53,632 bases of DNA from an uncultured Nocardioides sp. GTDB lineage: Bacteria > Actinomycetota > Actinomycetes > Propionibacteriales > Nocardioidaceae. Position 1 is the first letter of the stretch; every line of letters starts with the position of its first letter. Made by a program: the position numbers and the translations under genes. The stretch spans positions 1 to 53,632 of the forward strand of contig NZ_CAMPGZ010000003.1 in assembly GCF_946885725.1 (NCBI RefSeq). The letters run 5' to 3'. This document shows, piece after piece, positions 32,655 through 41,821 of the stretch. The notes under the pieces were generated by a model. The model made no database searches, was not told the origin of the DNA, and was given only the letters and a program-made list of their open reading frames with translations.

Positions 32655-33517
32655 GAAGACTCCTCATCTGGTGCGGACGGAGGCTCGGCGAGGGCGAGCT
32701 GCCGGTCGACGGCGTCGCGGGTCGCGCCGAGCGCCTCGGACACCTCCCACGCGACGTCGCGGCACCTTGCGCCGAGCTCGTCAGCGCGTGCGTCATCCAT
32801 GCGCACTGTCGGGACCGAGAGACCGATCGCGCCCACCACGCTGCCGGTGTGGTCGAAGACCGGCGCGGCCACGGCGCGGATTCCGGGGGTGCGCTCGGCG
32901 TCGGAGCCGGCCCACCCACGACGGCGTGCGAGTGCGAGCTCGGCGGCCAGCACGTCGGGGTCGGTGACGGTGCGGTCTGTGACGGCGTCGATCGGACGGC
33001 TCAGCGCCTGCTGCTGGCGGGACCATGGCAGCGCGGCGAGCATCGCCTTGCCGGGCGCGCCGTGCACGAGCTGTATCGGCACCCCGATGTCGGTGTAGTG
33101 CCGGCGCAGCTCCTGCCGGCTCTCGACCTGGTCGACCACGACGCGCTCGACCGTCGGCAGCAGCTCGTGCAGGCCGACCGTCTCGTCCACCTCGTCGCGC
33201 AGCGCGACCATGAACGGCCGCGCCGCGCCCTGCAGCGTCGACGGCACCGCGCCGGAGCGGCCGAGCTGCACGAGCAGCGGGCCGGGTCGGTAGCGCCGGT
33301 CGGGGGCCTGGGCGAGCAGTCGGTTGCTGGTCATCGCGGCGAGCAGCCGATGGGTGGTGCTGGTCGAGAGCCCGGTCATCCGGGCGATCTCGCTGATCCC
33401 CAGCGCCGAGTGGTGCGCGTCGAAGCACCGCAGGATCGCGACCGCGCGGTCGATCGACTGCACCCCACCTCGGGCCTCGTTCTCCGACCCGGATCCCGTC
33501 ACAGCTCCGCGAGCCAT
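32651..33517 (-). CDS. IclR-family transcriptional regulator
   Basis: A 288-residue regulator. The winged HTH is in SIDRAVAILRCFDAHHSALG with EIARMTGLSTSTTHRLLAAM. The effector domain ends with FDHTGSVVGAIGLSVPTVRM. It is divergent from the CoA-transferase operon across a 99-bp gap, the classic arrangement for local control, either by repression released by a pathway intermediate or by activation. The start ATG at 33517 fits the HTH position seen in the family. Confidence 0.92.
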   Translation of the reverse strand: MARGAVTGSGSENEARGGVQSIDRAVAILRCFDAHHSALGISEIARMTGLSTSTTHRLLAAMTSNRLLAQAPDRRYRPGPLLVQLGRSGAVPSTLQGAARPFMVALRDEVDETVGLHELLPTVERVVVDQVESRQELRRHYTDIGVPIQLVHGAPGKAMLAALPWSRQQQALSRPIDAVTDRTVTDPDVLAAELALARRRGWAGSDAERTPGIRAVAAPVFDHTGSVVGAIGLSVPTVRMDDARADELGARCRDVAWEVSEALGATRDAVDRQLALAEPPSAPDEESS

Positions 33518-33580
33518 CTGCACACCGTCCTTCACGACGAGAGAAGTCTGCCCGAACCGGATCTTTTTGCGGATCGGCCC

Positions 33581-33610
33581 TTGACCGCCTCGTGTGGCCT
33601 CTGACACAGT
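33581..33610 (+). promoter_or_regulatory. candidate promoter of the CoA-transferase operon
   Basis: TTGACC (33581-33586) is a good -35 match, with CACAGT (33605-33610) as a weak -10 after 18 bp. The ATG at 33617 would then lie only a few bases after the transcription start. GTGT and ACAC half-sites straddle the -10 area (GTGTGGCCTCTGACAC) and could be part of an IclR operator. Nothing in this gap has been tested by alignment. Confidence 0.35.
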
Positions 33611-33616
33611 TCCCGC

Positions 33617-34876
33617 ATGACGGCAAGCGATCCCACGATACGGGAAACCAGAGGATCGGGTAAAGCCCTCCCGCTGTCCGGTTTCCGCGTCCTCGACCTC
33701 ACCCGGTTCCTCTCGGGCCCCTACTGCACGATGGTCCTCGCCGAGCTCGGCGCCGACGTCATCAAGATCGAGCAGCCGCACACCGGCGACGACTCCCGGC
33801 GGCTGGCTCCCAAGATCGACGGCGAGAGCTACCCGTTCGCGATGCCCAACCGCAGCAAGCGGTCGGTGTCGCTGGACCTCAAGACCGAGCAGGGGCTCGC
33901 GGTGTTCCGGCGGATGGCCGCCGAGGCCGACCTGGTCATCGAGAACTTCCGGCCGGGCGTCGCCAAGCGCCTCGGCATCGGGTACGACGACCTCAAGGCG
34001 CTGCGCGAGGACATCCTGTACTGCTCGATCAGCGGCTTCGGCCAGACCGGCCCGTACCGTGACCGTCCCGGCTTCGACATCATGGCGCAGGGCATGGTCG
34101 GCTTCCTGCGGATGACCGGCGAGCCCGGCGGCCGCCCGGCCAAGGTCGGCATCGCGATCAACGACATCGCCGCCGGCGCCACCGCCATCTACTCGATCAT
34201 GGCCGCCGAGATGCACCGGCGGGCCACCGGCGAGGGCCAGTACATGGACATCTCGCTCGTCGACGCCGGACTCGCCTGGGCCGTCTGGGAGTCCGGCGCC
34301 TACTTCGGCGCCGGCGAGGTGCCGCAGCCGACCGGCACCCGGCACCGTCGCTCCACGCCGTACCAGGCCTTCCGGACCAGCGACGGCTACGTGACCATCG
34401 GCGCCGCCAACGACCGGCTCTGGCTTCGGCTGCTCACCGCCCTGGAGAAGCCGGAGTGGGCGACGGACCCGCGCTTCGCCACGCTGCCCGACCGGATGGC
34501 CAACATCGACGAGCTCGAGCGCGAGATCGAGGCGATCACCACCACCCGCACCACCGACGAGTGGATCAAGCGGGTCGACGAGGCCGGCGTTCCCTGCGGC
34601 CCCGTGCTCACCTTCGACGAGACGCTCAGCGACCCGCATGTCATCGCCCGGGACATGATCGCCGAGCTCGAGCACCCGATCATCGGCGAGATGCGGACGA
34701 TCGGCCCGCCGACCAAGTTCAGCGGGCTCGACTTCACCGTCCGCGGGCCCGCCCCCTGGCTCGGTCAGCACACCGCCGAGGTGCTCCGTGAGACGGGCCT
34801 CACGGACGACGAGATCCAGGCACTGTTCACCGACGAAGTCGTCTTCGACGCCCACCCCGACCTGCAGGAGAAGTGA
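33617..34876 (+). CDS. class III CoA transferase (CaiB/BaiF family), copy 1
   Basis: A 419-residue acyl-CoA:carboxylate CoA transferase. FRVLDLTRFLSGPYCTMVLAE opens the fold, LVIENFRPGVAKRLGIGYDD contains the catalytic Asp-type region of the family further on, and SISGFGQTGPYRDRPGFD and the segment ending in MDISLVDAG complete the signature. It would activate the imported acid by transferring CoA from a donor such as succinyl-CoA. It is first in the operon and followed two bases later by the enoyl-CoA hydratase. A second family member sits at 39402, so two different acids, or both ends of a CoA exchange, may be handled. Confidence 0.9.
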   Translation: MTASDPTIRETRGSGKALPLSGFRVLDLTRFLSGPYCTMVLAELGADVIKIEQPHTGDDSRRLAPKIDGESYPFAMPNRSKRSVSLDLKTEQGLAVFRRMAAEADLVIENFRPGVAKRLGIGYDDLKALREDILYCSISGFGQTGPYRDRPGFDIMAQGMVGFLRMTGEPGGRPAKVGIAINDIAAGATAIYSIMAAEMHRRATGEGQYMDISLVDAGLAWAVWESGAYFGAGEVPQPTGTRHRRSTPYQAFRTSDGYVTIGAANDRLWLRLLTALEKPEWATDPRFATLPDRMANIDELEREIEAITTTRTTDEWIKRVDEAGVPCGPVLTFDETLSDPHVIARDMIAELEHPIIGEMRTIGPPTKFSGLDFTVRGPAPWLGQHTAEVLRETGLTDDEIQALFTDEVVFDAHPDLQEK

Positions 34877-34878
34877 CG

Positions 34879-35661
34879 ATGTCCGACCACCTCGTGGTGG
34901 AGCGTCGCGACGAGATCGCGACCCTGATCCTCAACCGGCCCGAGTCCCACAACGCACTCAATGTGGCGACGTACCGCGACCTGCCCGGCGTGCTCCGCGA
35001 CCTCGACGAGGACACGAGCGTCAAGGTGATCGTGCTGCGCGGCGCCGGCGAGAAGTCGTTCGCCTCGGGCGCAGACATCAAGGAGTTCGAGCAGGAGCGC
35101 AGCGACGCGGTCAAGGCCAAGGCCTACAACGAGAAGGTCGCCGCGGCCGAGCAGGCCCTCGAGGGCGTCAGCAAGCCGACGATCGCGATGATCCACGGTT
35201 ACTGCATCGGCGGCGGCGCCGGCCTCGCGCTCGCGTGCGACATCCGGTTCGCCGACACCCGCGCCAAGTTCGCGATCACCCCGGCCAAGCTCGGCCTGGT
35301 CTACAGCCTCGAGTCCACCAAGCGCATGGTCGACCTGGTCGGCCCCTCGCGCGCCAAGTGGGTGCTGATGAGCGGGCTGCAGATCCCGGCCGCGCGCGCC
35401 TACGAGCTCGGACTGTTCGACGAGGTCGTCGAGCCCGACGAGCTCGAGAAGCTCACCTACGAGTTCGCCGAGACCGTCTGCACCCGCGCGCAGTTCAGCG
35501 TGCGCGCCGGCAAGCGAATGGTGAACAAGGTCGTGGCCGGGCAGGTCGAGGACGACGACGCCACCACCGACCTGCGCAACTCGTCGTTCGACACCGAGGA
35601 CTTCACCGAGGGCGTGCGCGCGTTCATGGAGAAGCGCGCGCCGAAGTTCACGTGGTCGTGA
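34879..35661 (+). CDS. enoyl-CoA hydratase/isomerase family protein
   Basis: A 260-residue crotonase. The oxyanion-hole stretches are GAGEKSFASGADIKEFEQE and HGYCIGGGAGLALACDIRFA. The usual first catalytic Glu position (after NPxxNAL...) lies in the region SLESTKRMVDLVG. It would hydrate or isomerise an unsaturated acyl-CoA made by the CoA transferase. ATG 34879 follows the previous stop by two bases (GTG at 34873 overlaps that stop and is an alternative). Its own stop overlaps the thioesterase ATG. Confidence 0.9.
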   Translation: MSDHLVVERRDEIATLILNRPESHNALNVATYRDLPGVLRDLDEDTSVKVIVLRGAGEKSFASGADIKEFEQERSDAVKAKAYNEKVAAAEQALEGVSKPTIAMIHGYCIGGGAGLALACDIRFADTRAKFAITPAKLGLVYSLESTKRMVDLVGPSRAKWVLMSGLQIPAARAYELGLFDEVVEPDELEKLTYEFAETVCTRAQFSVRAGKRMVNKVVAGQVEDDDATTDLRNSSFDTEDFTEGVRAFMEKRAPKFTWS

Positions 35662-36140
35662 TGAACGGCATGAGTGGTCTCGACAGGCTCGACCACCCGG
35701 CGCTCGACCGCCAGATCGACGCCGACGCCGTCGGCGAGCTGGCCCGCAGCGCGGCGGCCGACCCAACCCGCGAGTTCGGATCGTTCTTCCTCAGCCGCTT
35801 CCTGCGACTCGGGATCGACTACGACGACGCCGAGCAGACCTGCACCGTCCGGCTGCCGTACGGCGCGCACCTGTGCAACCCGCAGGGCTCCGTGCACGGC
35901 GGCGTCATCACCACCGCCCTCGACATCTCGATGGGCCACCTGTGCAAGAGGTACCTCTCGACCGCCGTGACGATCGAGATGCAGATGCGCTTCTTCCGGC
36001 CGCTGACCAGCGACGCGACGTGCACCGGTCGTGTCGTCCGGGCCGGCCGCCGGATCGTCCACCTCGAGTCCCGCATGACCGACGCCGACGGCAAGCTCAC
36101 CGCCCTCGGCACCGGCTCGTGGCACCGGCTCGACGGATGA
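35661..36140 (+). CDS. PaaI-type hotdog thioesterase
   Basis: A 159-residue hotdog-fold acyl-CoA thioesterase. The family block is CNPQGSVHGGVITTALDISM, with AVTIEMQMRFFRPLTSD after it. It would release free acid from a dead-end CoA ester. ATG shares one base with the hydratase stop (TGATG). The N-terminal MSGLDRLDHPALDRQ is encoded partly by a REP-like repeat (35674-35696), so this end may be a recent addition. Confidence 0.85.
   Translation: MNGMSGLDRLDHPALDRQIDADAVGELARSAAADPTREFGSFFLSRFLRLGIDYDDAEQTCTVRLPYGAHLCNPQGSVHGGVITTALDISMGHLCKRYLSTAVTIEMQMRFFRPLTSDATCTGRVVRAGRRIVHLESRMTDADGKLTALGTGSWHRLDG
35674..35696 (+). repeat. REP-like repeat copy inside the thioesterase gene
   Basis: Exact 23-bp match to 10428-10450 (core GGTCTCGACAGGCTCGACC), again translated GLDRLDH in the same frame. 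Confidence 0.8.
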
Positions 36141-36213
36141 GCACCACCAGATCCACCAACCCGACCGGCGCGTCCGTCCCCTGCGGCCGCGTCACCCAAC
36201 CAGGAGGAACCCG

Positions 36214-37194
36214 ATGAATCGCAAGTGGACCGCCGCCGCAGCGGTGTCCGGCATGGTGCTGACGCTGAGTGCGTGCGGTGGCGGCGCGGGCGGGACCGAC
36301 TCCGCCGGCGACTACCCGTCCCAGGACATGGAGTGGACGATCGCGTTCGGACCGGGCGGCGGCAACGACATCATGGCCCGGACGATGGTCGACATCCTGC
36401 AGAAGAAGGACCTCTACCCCGAGAACATCGTGGTGGAGAACAAGGAGGGCGGCTCCGGCGCCACCGGCTGGGGCTACCTCTACGGCCAGTCCGGCACGGG
36501 CTACGGCATCTCCACCACGTCCGGCTCGTTCATCACCACGCCGCTCCAGGCCGACACCGGCTGGGAGCCGACCGACTTCACGCCCGTCGGGCTGATGGCG
36601 GCCGACTACGCGCTGCTGATGACGTCGGGCAAGAGCGAGTGGAAGACGTACGACGACTGGGTCTCCTACGCCAAGGAGAAGGGCAAGGTCGTCGTCGGCG
36701 GGATCGGGACCGTCAACGTCGACTACATCGTCCAGCAGATGATCGCCGACGCCAACGGCTACGAGATCGACTACGTGCCCTACAACGAAGAGGGCCAGAT
36801 GCAGACGTCGCTCCTCTCCGGCGCGATCGACGCGATGATCTCCAACCCCGGCTCGATCATGGGCCAGATCGAGGGCGGCCAGATGAACGCGCTGCTGTTC
36901 ACCGGCCCCGAGCGGCTCGAGGCGCTGCCCGACGTACCCACCTCCGAGGAGAAGGGCATCTCCGACATCCCGTCGATGCCGCGCGGCCTGATCCTCCCGC
37001 CGGACGCGCCCGAGGAGGCGCAGGAGTGGTGGATCGACACCATGCAGGAGGTCGTCGAGACCCCTGAGTGGCAGGACTACCTCGACGAGAACTACCTGCT
37101 CAAGGACGAGAAGTGGGGCGAGGACTTCACGACGTACCTCGACGAGACCCAGGCCTCGTTCGAGGACCAGCTGACCGAGCTGGGCGCGCTGTGA
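36214..37194 (+). CDS. tctC: TctC-type solute-binding lipoprotein of a tripartite tricarboxylate transporter
   Basis: A 326-residue extracytoplasmic binding protein. The lipobox LSAC places the lipidated Cys at residue 21, after a short basic and hydrophobic leader. MEWTIAFGPGGGNDIMARTM and VVENKEGGSGATGWGYLYGQ are the usual TctC ligand-binding regions. A strong ribosome site AGGAGGAAC precedes ATG 36214. It is followed by TctB (GTGA overlap) and TctA, making a complete TTT system. Relatives bind citrate or many other di- and monocarboxylates, so the ligand cannot be told. Confidence 0.92.
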   Translation: MNRKWTAAAAVSGMVLTLSACGGGAGGTDSAGDYPSQDMEWTIAFGPGGGNDIMARTMVDILQKKDLYPENIVVENKEGGSGATGWGYLYGQSGTGYGISTTSGSFITTPLQADTGWEPTDFTPVGLMAADYALLMTSGKSEWKTYDDWVSYAKEKGKVVVGGIGTVNVDYIVQQMIADANGYEIDYVPYNEEGQMQTSLLSGAIDAMISNPGSIMGQIEGGQMNALLFTGPERLEALPDVPTSEEKGISDIPSMPRGLILPPDAPEEAQEWWIDTMQEVVETPEWQDYLDENYLLKDEKWGEDFTTYLDETQASFEDQLTELGAL

Positions 37195-37742
37195 CCGCTG
37201 TGTCCACCGACACTGTTTCCACCACGGCAGCCCGGCCCTCGGGCCGGGCTGCCGGGTGGGTCCGTCCCAAGACGGTGTTCCTCGCAGCACTGCTCGTCGT
37301 GCTCGCCGTCTACACCGACATGGCGTTCGACCTCGAGTGGCGTACGGCGGCCGGCCGCATCGGCCCCGGCTTCTTCCCGCGCATCGTGGGCATCCTCGGC
37401 CTCGCCCTCACGCTGTGGTCGCTGGTGGCCGCGGTGCGCGCACCCGCCGTCGAGGACGAGGTCGTCGCACTCGAGGACGAGGTCGGCGACGCCGACCTGG
37501 GCAAGCACCCGCGGCTGCTGGCCGTGATGGTGCTGGCGGCGTTCGTCTTCGTCGTCACGCTCGTGAGCCTCGGCGCCATCGTCTCCTCGGCGGTGTTCCT
37601 GCTCGTGATGCTCTTCCTGCTCAACCGGCAGCACCCGCTGCTCAACGTGGCCGTGGCGCTCGGGCTGCCGCTGGCGCTGTACCTGCTCTTCCAGACCCTG
37701 CTCAACGCGGGCCTCCCCGAGGGCGTCCTGCCCCGGTTCTGA
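37191..37742 (+). CDS. tctB: TctB-type small membrane subunit of TTT transporter
   Basis: A 183-residue protein with four hydrophobic segments and the family stretch RIGPGFFPRIVGILGLALTL. An acidic loop (EDEVVALEDEVGDADLG) separates the second and third helices. GTG 37191 overlaps the TctC stop. It works with TctA to drive carboxylate uptake using the ion gradient. Confidence 0.85.
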   Translation: MTAVSTDTVSTTAARPSGRAAGWVRPKTVFLAALLVVLAVYTDMAFDLEWRTAAGRIGPGFFPRIVGILGLALTLWSLVAAVRAPAVEDEVVALEDEVGDADLGKHPRLLAVMVLAAFVFVVTLVSLGAIVSSAVFLLVMLFLLNRQHPLLNVAVALGLPLALYLLFQTLLNAGLPEGVLPRF

Positions 37743-37773
37743 CCCGACCTCCTGACGACGGGACTCCGATCTC

Positions 37774-39405
37774 ATGGACGTGTTCGACAACCTGGCCGCC
37801 GGCATCATGGCCGTGCTCACGCCGGGGAACATGCTGCTGCTCCTCGCCGGCGTGATGCTCGGCATGATCGTCGGCGTGATGCCGGGCCTCGGCCCCAGCG
37901 CCGGCCTGGCCATCCTGCTGCCGCTGACCTTCACCATGGATCCCACCGGCGCGGTGGTGATGCTCGCGGCGGTCTACTACGGCGCGATGTACGGCGGCAC
38001 GATCACGTCCGTCCTGATCAACACACCCGGCGAGTCGGCCACCGTCGCGAGCACGTTCGACGGCTACCCACTCGCGAAGGCCGGGCGTGCCGGGCCGGCG
38101 CTGGTCATGGCGGCGGTCGGCTCGTTCGTCGCCGGCACGGTCGGCGCGATCCTGATCAGCATCGCCGCTCCCGTGACCGCGTCCGTCGCCGCGTCGTTCG
38201 GCCCGCCGGAGCTCTTCCTCGTCGTCGTGCTCGGCCTCCTCACTCTCGTCGTCATCATCGGCGGCAACCGCCTGCTCGGCGCGCTCTCCGCGCTGATCGG
38301 CTTCGCCATCGCCACCGTCGGCATCGACATCGGCACCGGCCAGCAGCGCTACACGTTCGGCTCGGTCGAGCTGATCAACGGCATCGACTTCATCCCGGTC
38401 GCCATCGGCCTCTTCGGCGTCGGCGAGATCCTGCACACCCTCTGGCGCGGCGGGCACCTGGAGAAGCTCGGCTACTTCAACGTCTCCGCCCGCTCGCGCG
38501 GCTTCTGGCCGAGCAAGAAGGACTACCGCGAGTCGGCCGGCCCCATCGCGCGCGGCTCGCTGCTCGGCTTCTTCGTGGGGGCCACCCCGGGCGCCGGCGC
38601 CACCGTCGCGTCGCTGATGTCCTACAACCTCGAGAAGTCGGTCTCCAAGACACCGGAGAAGTTCGGCAAGGGGGCGATGGCCGGCCTGGCCGGTCCCGAG
38701 GCCGCCAACAACGCCGCGTCGTCCGGCGCGATGGTGCCGCTGCTGACCCTGGGCATCCCGGGCTCCGCCTCCACCGCCGTACTCATCGGTGGCTTCATGA
38801 TGTGGGGCCTCCAGCCCGGGCCGCTGCTGATGGACCAGAACCCGGAGTTCGCCTGGGGCCTGATCGCCAGCATGTACCTCGGCAACGTGATGCTGCTGCT
38901 GGTCAACATCTTCTGCATCCCGGCGTTCGCGAGCATCGCCCGCGTGCCGTTCCGGGTGCTCGGCCCGATCATCGTGGTGGTGTGCGTGCTCGGCACGTTC
39001 ACCGTCAACGGCAGCATCATCGAGGTCGGCATCATGCTCGCCTGCGGCGTGCTCGGGTTCTTCATGCGCCGGTTCGGGCTCAACCCGGCAGCGCTCGTGA
39101 TCGCGCTGGTGCTCGGCCCGATGGCCGAGGAGTCGCTGCGGCAGACCATGATCATCTCCGGCGGCAGCTTCGACATCTTCGTCGAGCGCGGTACCTCGCG
39201 GGTGCTGCTCGCCGCGATGGTCGTGATGCTCCTCCTGCCCCTGCTGGGCAAGTTCCTGAAGAAGGCGACCGCGAAGGCCGTCGAGCGCTTCGGGCGCAAG
39301 CGCCGCGAGGACGAGGTCGTCGAGACCGCCGTCACCGACGACGCCGGACAGCCCGAGGACCCCGCGGCGTCCGACCGGCAGCACGACCAGGTGGGCGCCC
39401 CGTGA
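37774..39405 (+). CDS. tctA: TctA-type large membrane subunit of TTT transporter
   Basis: A 543-residue permease with about a dozen helices. The N-terminal block GMIVGVMPGLGPSAGLAILLPL and the later GSLLGFFVGATPGAGATVAS are the twin internal signatures of TctA, and NTPGESATVASTFDGYP is a further match. The C-terminus is a cytoplasmic acidic tail of about 45 residues, longer than usual. The next gene begins inside its stop (GTGA), tying transport to the second CoA transferase. Confidence 0.92.
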   Translation: MDVFDNLAAGIMAVLTPGNMLLLLAGVMLGMIVGVMPGLGPSAGLAILLPLTFTMDPTGAVVMLAAVYYGAMYGGTITSVLINTPGESATVASTFDGYPLAKAGRAGPALVMAAVGSFVAGTVGAILISIAAPVTASVAASFGPPELFLVVVLGLLTLVVIIGGNRLLGALSALIGFAIATVGIDIGTGQQRYTFGSVELINGIDFIPVAIGLFGVGEILHTLWRGGHLEKLGYFNVSARSRGFWPSKKDYRESAGPIARGSLLGFFVGATPGAGATVASLMSYNLEKSVSKTPEKFGKGAMAGLAGPEAANNAASSGAMVPLLTLGIPGSASTAVLIGGFMMWGLQPGPLLMDQNPEFAWGLIASMYLGNVMLLLVNIFCIPAFASIARVPFRVLGPIIVVVCVLGTFTVNGSIIEVGIMLACGVLGFFMRRFGLNPAALVIALVLGPMAEESLRQTMIISGGSFDIFVERGTSRVLLAAMVVMLLLPLLGKFLKKATAKAVERFGRKRREDEVVETAVTDDAGQPEDPAASDRQHDQVGAP

Positions 39406-40601
39406 CCGAGCACCGCTCCCTCGCCGGCGTCCGGGTCGTCGACCTGAGCCGCGCTCTCGCCGGCCCCTACGCCACGATGATGCTGGCCGACGTCGGCGCC
39501 GACGTGCTCAAGGTCGAGCCGCCGGACGGCGACGACAGCCGGGGTTGGCTGCCGTTCACCGGCTCGCCCGAGGACGAGCAGCGCGAGTCGGCGTACTTCC
39601 TGTCCGCCAACCGCGGTAAGCGATCCATCCGGCTCGACCTCAAGAGCCAGGAGGGCGCGGACCGGCTCCGCGCCCTCTGCGCGAGCGCGGACGTGCTGGT
39701 CGAGAACTACCGGCCCGGGCTGCTCGCCCGGCTCGGTCTCGACCCCGCCGACCTGCGCGCGGCGAACCCGCGCCTGGTGACGCTGTCGATCACCGGCTTC
39801 GGCACCGGTGGCCCCGACGGTAGCCGGCCCGGCTTCGACCAGATCGTCCAGGCCGAGGCCGGGCTGATGAGCCTGACCGGGCCCGTCGACGGCGAACCCA
39901 CGCGCGTCGGGCTGCCGATCGCCGACATCCTCGCCGGCATGTTCGGCGCCTTCGGCGTGATGTCGGCGCTGCACGAGCGCGAGCGCAACGGCGTCGGCCG
40001 CGCGGTCGAGACCAGCCTGCTCGCCGCCGTCACCGCGGTGCACGCCTTCCAGGGCGCCGGTTGGCTGGCCGCCGGGGTCGACCCGGTCCGCACCGGCAAC
40101 CGGCACCCCTCCATCGCGCCGTACGGCACCTTCCGCTGCGCCGACTCCAGCCTGGTGATCGCAGTCGGTTCGGAGGCGCTGTGGCGCCGCTTCGCAGCGG
40201 TCGTCGGCATCCCGCACGACCGTGCCGACGTCGCCACCAACGCGCTGCGCGTGGCCAAGGTCGAGGAGCTCCAGGCGGAGCTCGAGGCGCTGCTCGCCGA
40301 CCGCAAGGCCGACGACGTCCTCGCCGAGCTGGTCGACGCGGGCATCCCAGCAGGCCGGATCCGCACCATGCCCGAGGTCTACGACTGGGCGCAGGTGCAC
40401 CACCTCGGCCTGGTCCACCACCTCGCGCACGCCACGCTCGGCGACGTCGCCGTCCCCGGTGGCGCGCTGCGCTACGACGGCACCACCGCCGCCTCGACCG
40501 TGCCCCCACCCTTGCTCGGCCAGCACGAGCCGTCAGGCTGGGAGTCGTGGAAGACGCCGTGGCTCGACCAGCAGACCGATCACGAGGGAGACGTCCGATG
40601 A
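39402..40601 (+). CDS. class III CoA transferase (CaiB/BaiF family), copy 2
   Basis: A 399-residue CoA transferase: VRVVDLSRALAGPYATMMLAD, KVEPPDGDDSRGWLPF, LVENYRPGLLARLGLDP and SITGFGTGGPDGSRPGFDQI. It shares the fold with copy 1 but differs widely in sequence, so it is not a recent duplicate. Overlaps with TctA before (GTGA) and the FAD oxidase after (ATGA) place it at the centre of the operon. It may use a different acid from copy 1. Confidence 0.9.
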   Translation: MTEHRSLAGVRVVDLSRALAGPYATMMLADVGADVLKVEPPDGDDSRGWLPFTGSPEDEQRESAYFLSANRGKRSIRLDLKSQEGADRLRALCASADVLVENYRPGLLARLGLDPADLRAANPRLVTLSITGFGTGGPDGSRPGFDQIVQAEAGLMSLTGPVDGEPTRVGLPIADILAGMFGAFGVMSALHERERNGVGRAVETSLLAAVTAVHAFQGAGWLAAGVDPVRTGNRHPSIAPYGTFRCADSSLVIAVGSEALWRRFAAVVGIPHDRADVATNALRVAKVEELQAELEALLADRKADDVLAELVDAGIPAGRIRTMPEVYDWAQVHHLGLVHHLAHATLGDVAVPGGALRYDGTTAASTVPPPLLGQHEPSGWESWKTPWLDQQTDHEGDVR

Positions 40602-41821
40602 CCTCGTCGTACGCCGTCGTCGGCGGCGGCATCCTCGGCGCCGCCGTCGCGCGCCGCCTCCAGGAGGTCGACCCCGACGGCACCGTGACGCTGTGGGAGA
40701 AGGAGGACCGGCTCGCTGCGCACCAGACCGGCCGCAACAGCGGCGTCGTGCACGCCGGCCTCTACTACCAGCCGGGGTCGCTCAAGGCGACGCTGTGCCG
40801 CAGGGGTGTCGGCATGCTCAAGGAGTTCTGCCAGGAGCACGACATCCGGTACGACGAGTGCGGCAAGGTGCTCGTCGCCCTCGACGAGGTCGAGGAGGGC
40901 CGCCTCGCCGCGATCGCGGAGAAGGCGCTCGCCAACGGCGTGCCCGGCGTGCGGCGACTCTCCGGCGCCGAGCTGCACGAGATCGAGCCGCACGTGCAGG
41001 GTGTCGCCGGACTGCACTCCCCCACCACCGCGATCGTCGACTTCCCCGGCGTCACCCGCACCCTCGCCGACCTCGTCGTCGCGGCCGGCGGCAGCGTGCA
41101 CCTCGGCACCGAGCTCGTCGGCATTCGCCAGGAGGCCGGCGGCGTCTGGCTCCGCGGCCGCACGGCGCACGGCATCCGCGAGGAGCGCTTCGACCGCGTC
41201 GTGCTCTGCACCGGCCTGCACGCCGACCACACCGCGGCCCAGGCCGGTGACAGCCCGGAGCCGAAGGTGGTGCCGTTCCGCGGGGAGTACTACCTGCTCC
41301 GCCCCGACCGGCGTGACCTGGTCAACGGGTTGATCTACCCGGTGCCCGACCCGCGCTACCCGTTCCTCGGCGTGCACATGACCCCGCGCGTGGACGGCGA
41401 GGTGATGGTCGGACCCAACGCGGTGCTCGCGCTCGCGCGGGAGGGCTACACCTGGGGCACGGTCTCGGCGAAGGACCTGCGCGAGATCGCGGGCTACTCC
41501 GGCTTCCGCAAGTTCGCCCGGCAGCACTGGCGCACCGGCGCCGTCGAGATGGCCGGCTCGCTGAGCAAGCGGCGTTTCGTGGCGGCCGCCCGCCGCTACG
41601 TGCCGGAGCTGCGCACCGAGGACGTGGTCGACGGCCCCAGCGGCATCCGCGCGCAGGCACTGGGACCTGACGGTTCGATGGTCGACGACTTCCTGATCAG
41701 CACCCGGGGTGCCGTCACCGCGCTGCGCAACGCGCCCTCGCCGGCGGCCACGTCGAGCCTCGCGATCGCCGAGCACCTCGTCGACGCCATGCTCGGCCGA
41801 ACGTCCGAGGCGGCGCGGTGA
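40598..41821 (+). CDS. FAD-dependent 2-hydroxy-acid oxidase, LhgO-like
   Basis: A 407-residue DAO-fold flavoprotein. YAVVGGGILGAAVARRLQE binds FAD, TGRNSGVVHAGLYYQPGSLK is the hallmark of L-2-hydroxyglutarate oxidase (LhgO), and GPNAVLALAREGY and GIRAQALGPDGSMVDDF are late family blocks. It would oxidise an L-2-hydroxy acid to the 2-oxo acid, which the downstream aldolase-like enzyme could cleave. The exact 2-hydroxy acid may differ from 2-hydroxyglutarate. Confidence 0.88.
   Translation: MTSSYAVVGGGILGAAVARRLQEVDPDGTVTLWEKEDRLAAHQTGRNSGVVHAGLYYQPGSLKATLCRRGVGMLKEFCQEHDIRYDECGKVLVALDEVEEGRLAAIAEKALANGVPGVRRLSGAELHEIEPHVQGVAGLHSPTTAIVDFPGVTRTLADLVVAAGGSVHLGTELVGIRQEAGGVWLRGRTAHGIREERFDRVVLCTGLHADHTAAQAGDSPEPKVVPFRGEYYLLRPDRRDLVNGLIYPVPDPRYPFLGVHMTPRVDGEVMVGPNAVLALAREGYTWGTVSAKDLREIAGYSGFRKFARQHWRTGAVEMAGSLSKRRFVAAARRYVPELRTEDVVDGPSGIRAQALGPDGSMVDDFLISTRGAVTALRNAPSPAATSSLAIAEHLVDAMLGRTSEAAR

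Noticed and set aside
36214..39405. TctCBA considered as a phosphonate or ABC transporter
   Set aside because: There is no ATPase gene, and the three proteins carry specific TctC, TctB and TctA signatures.
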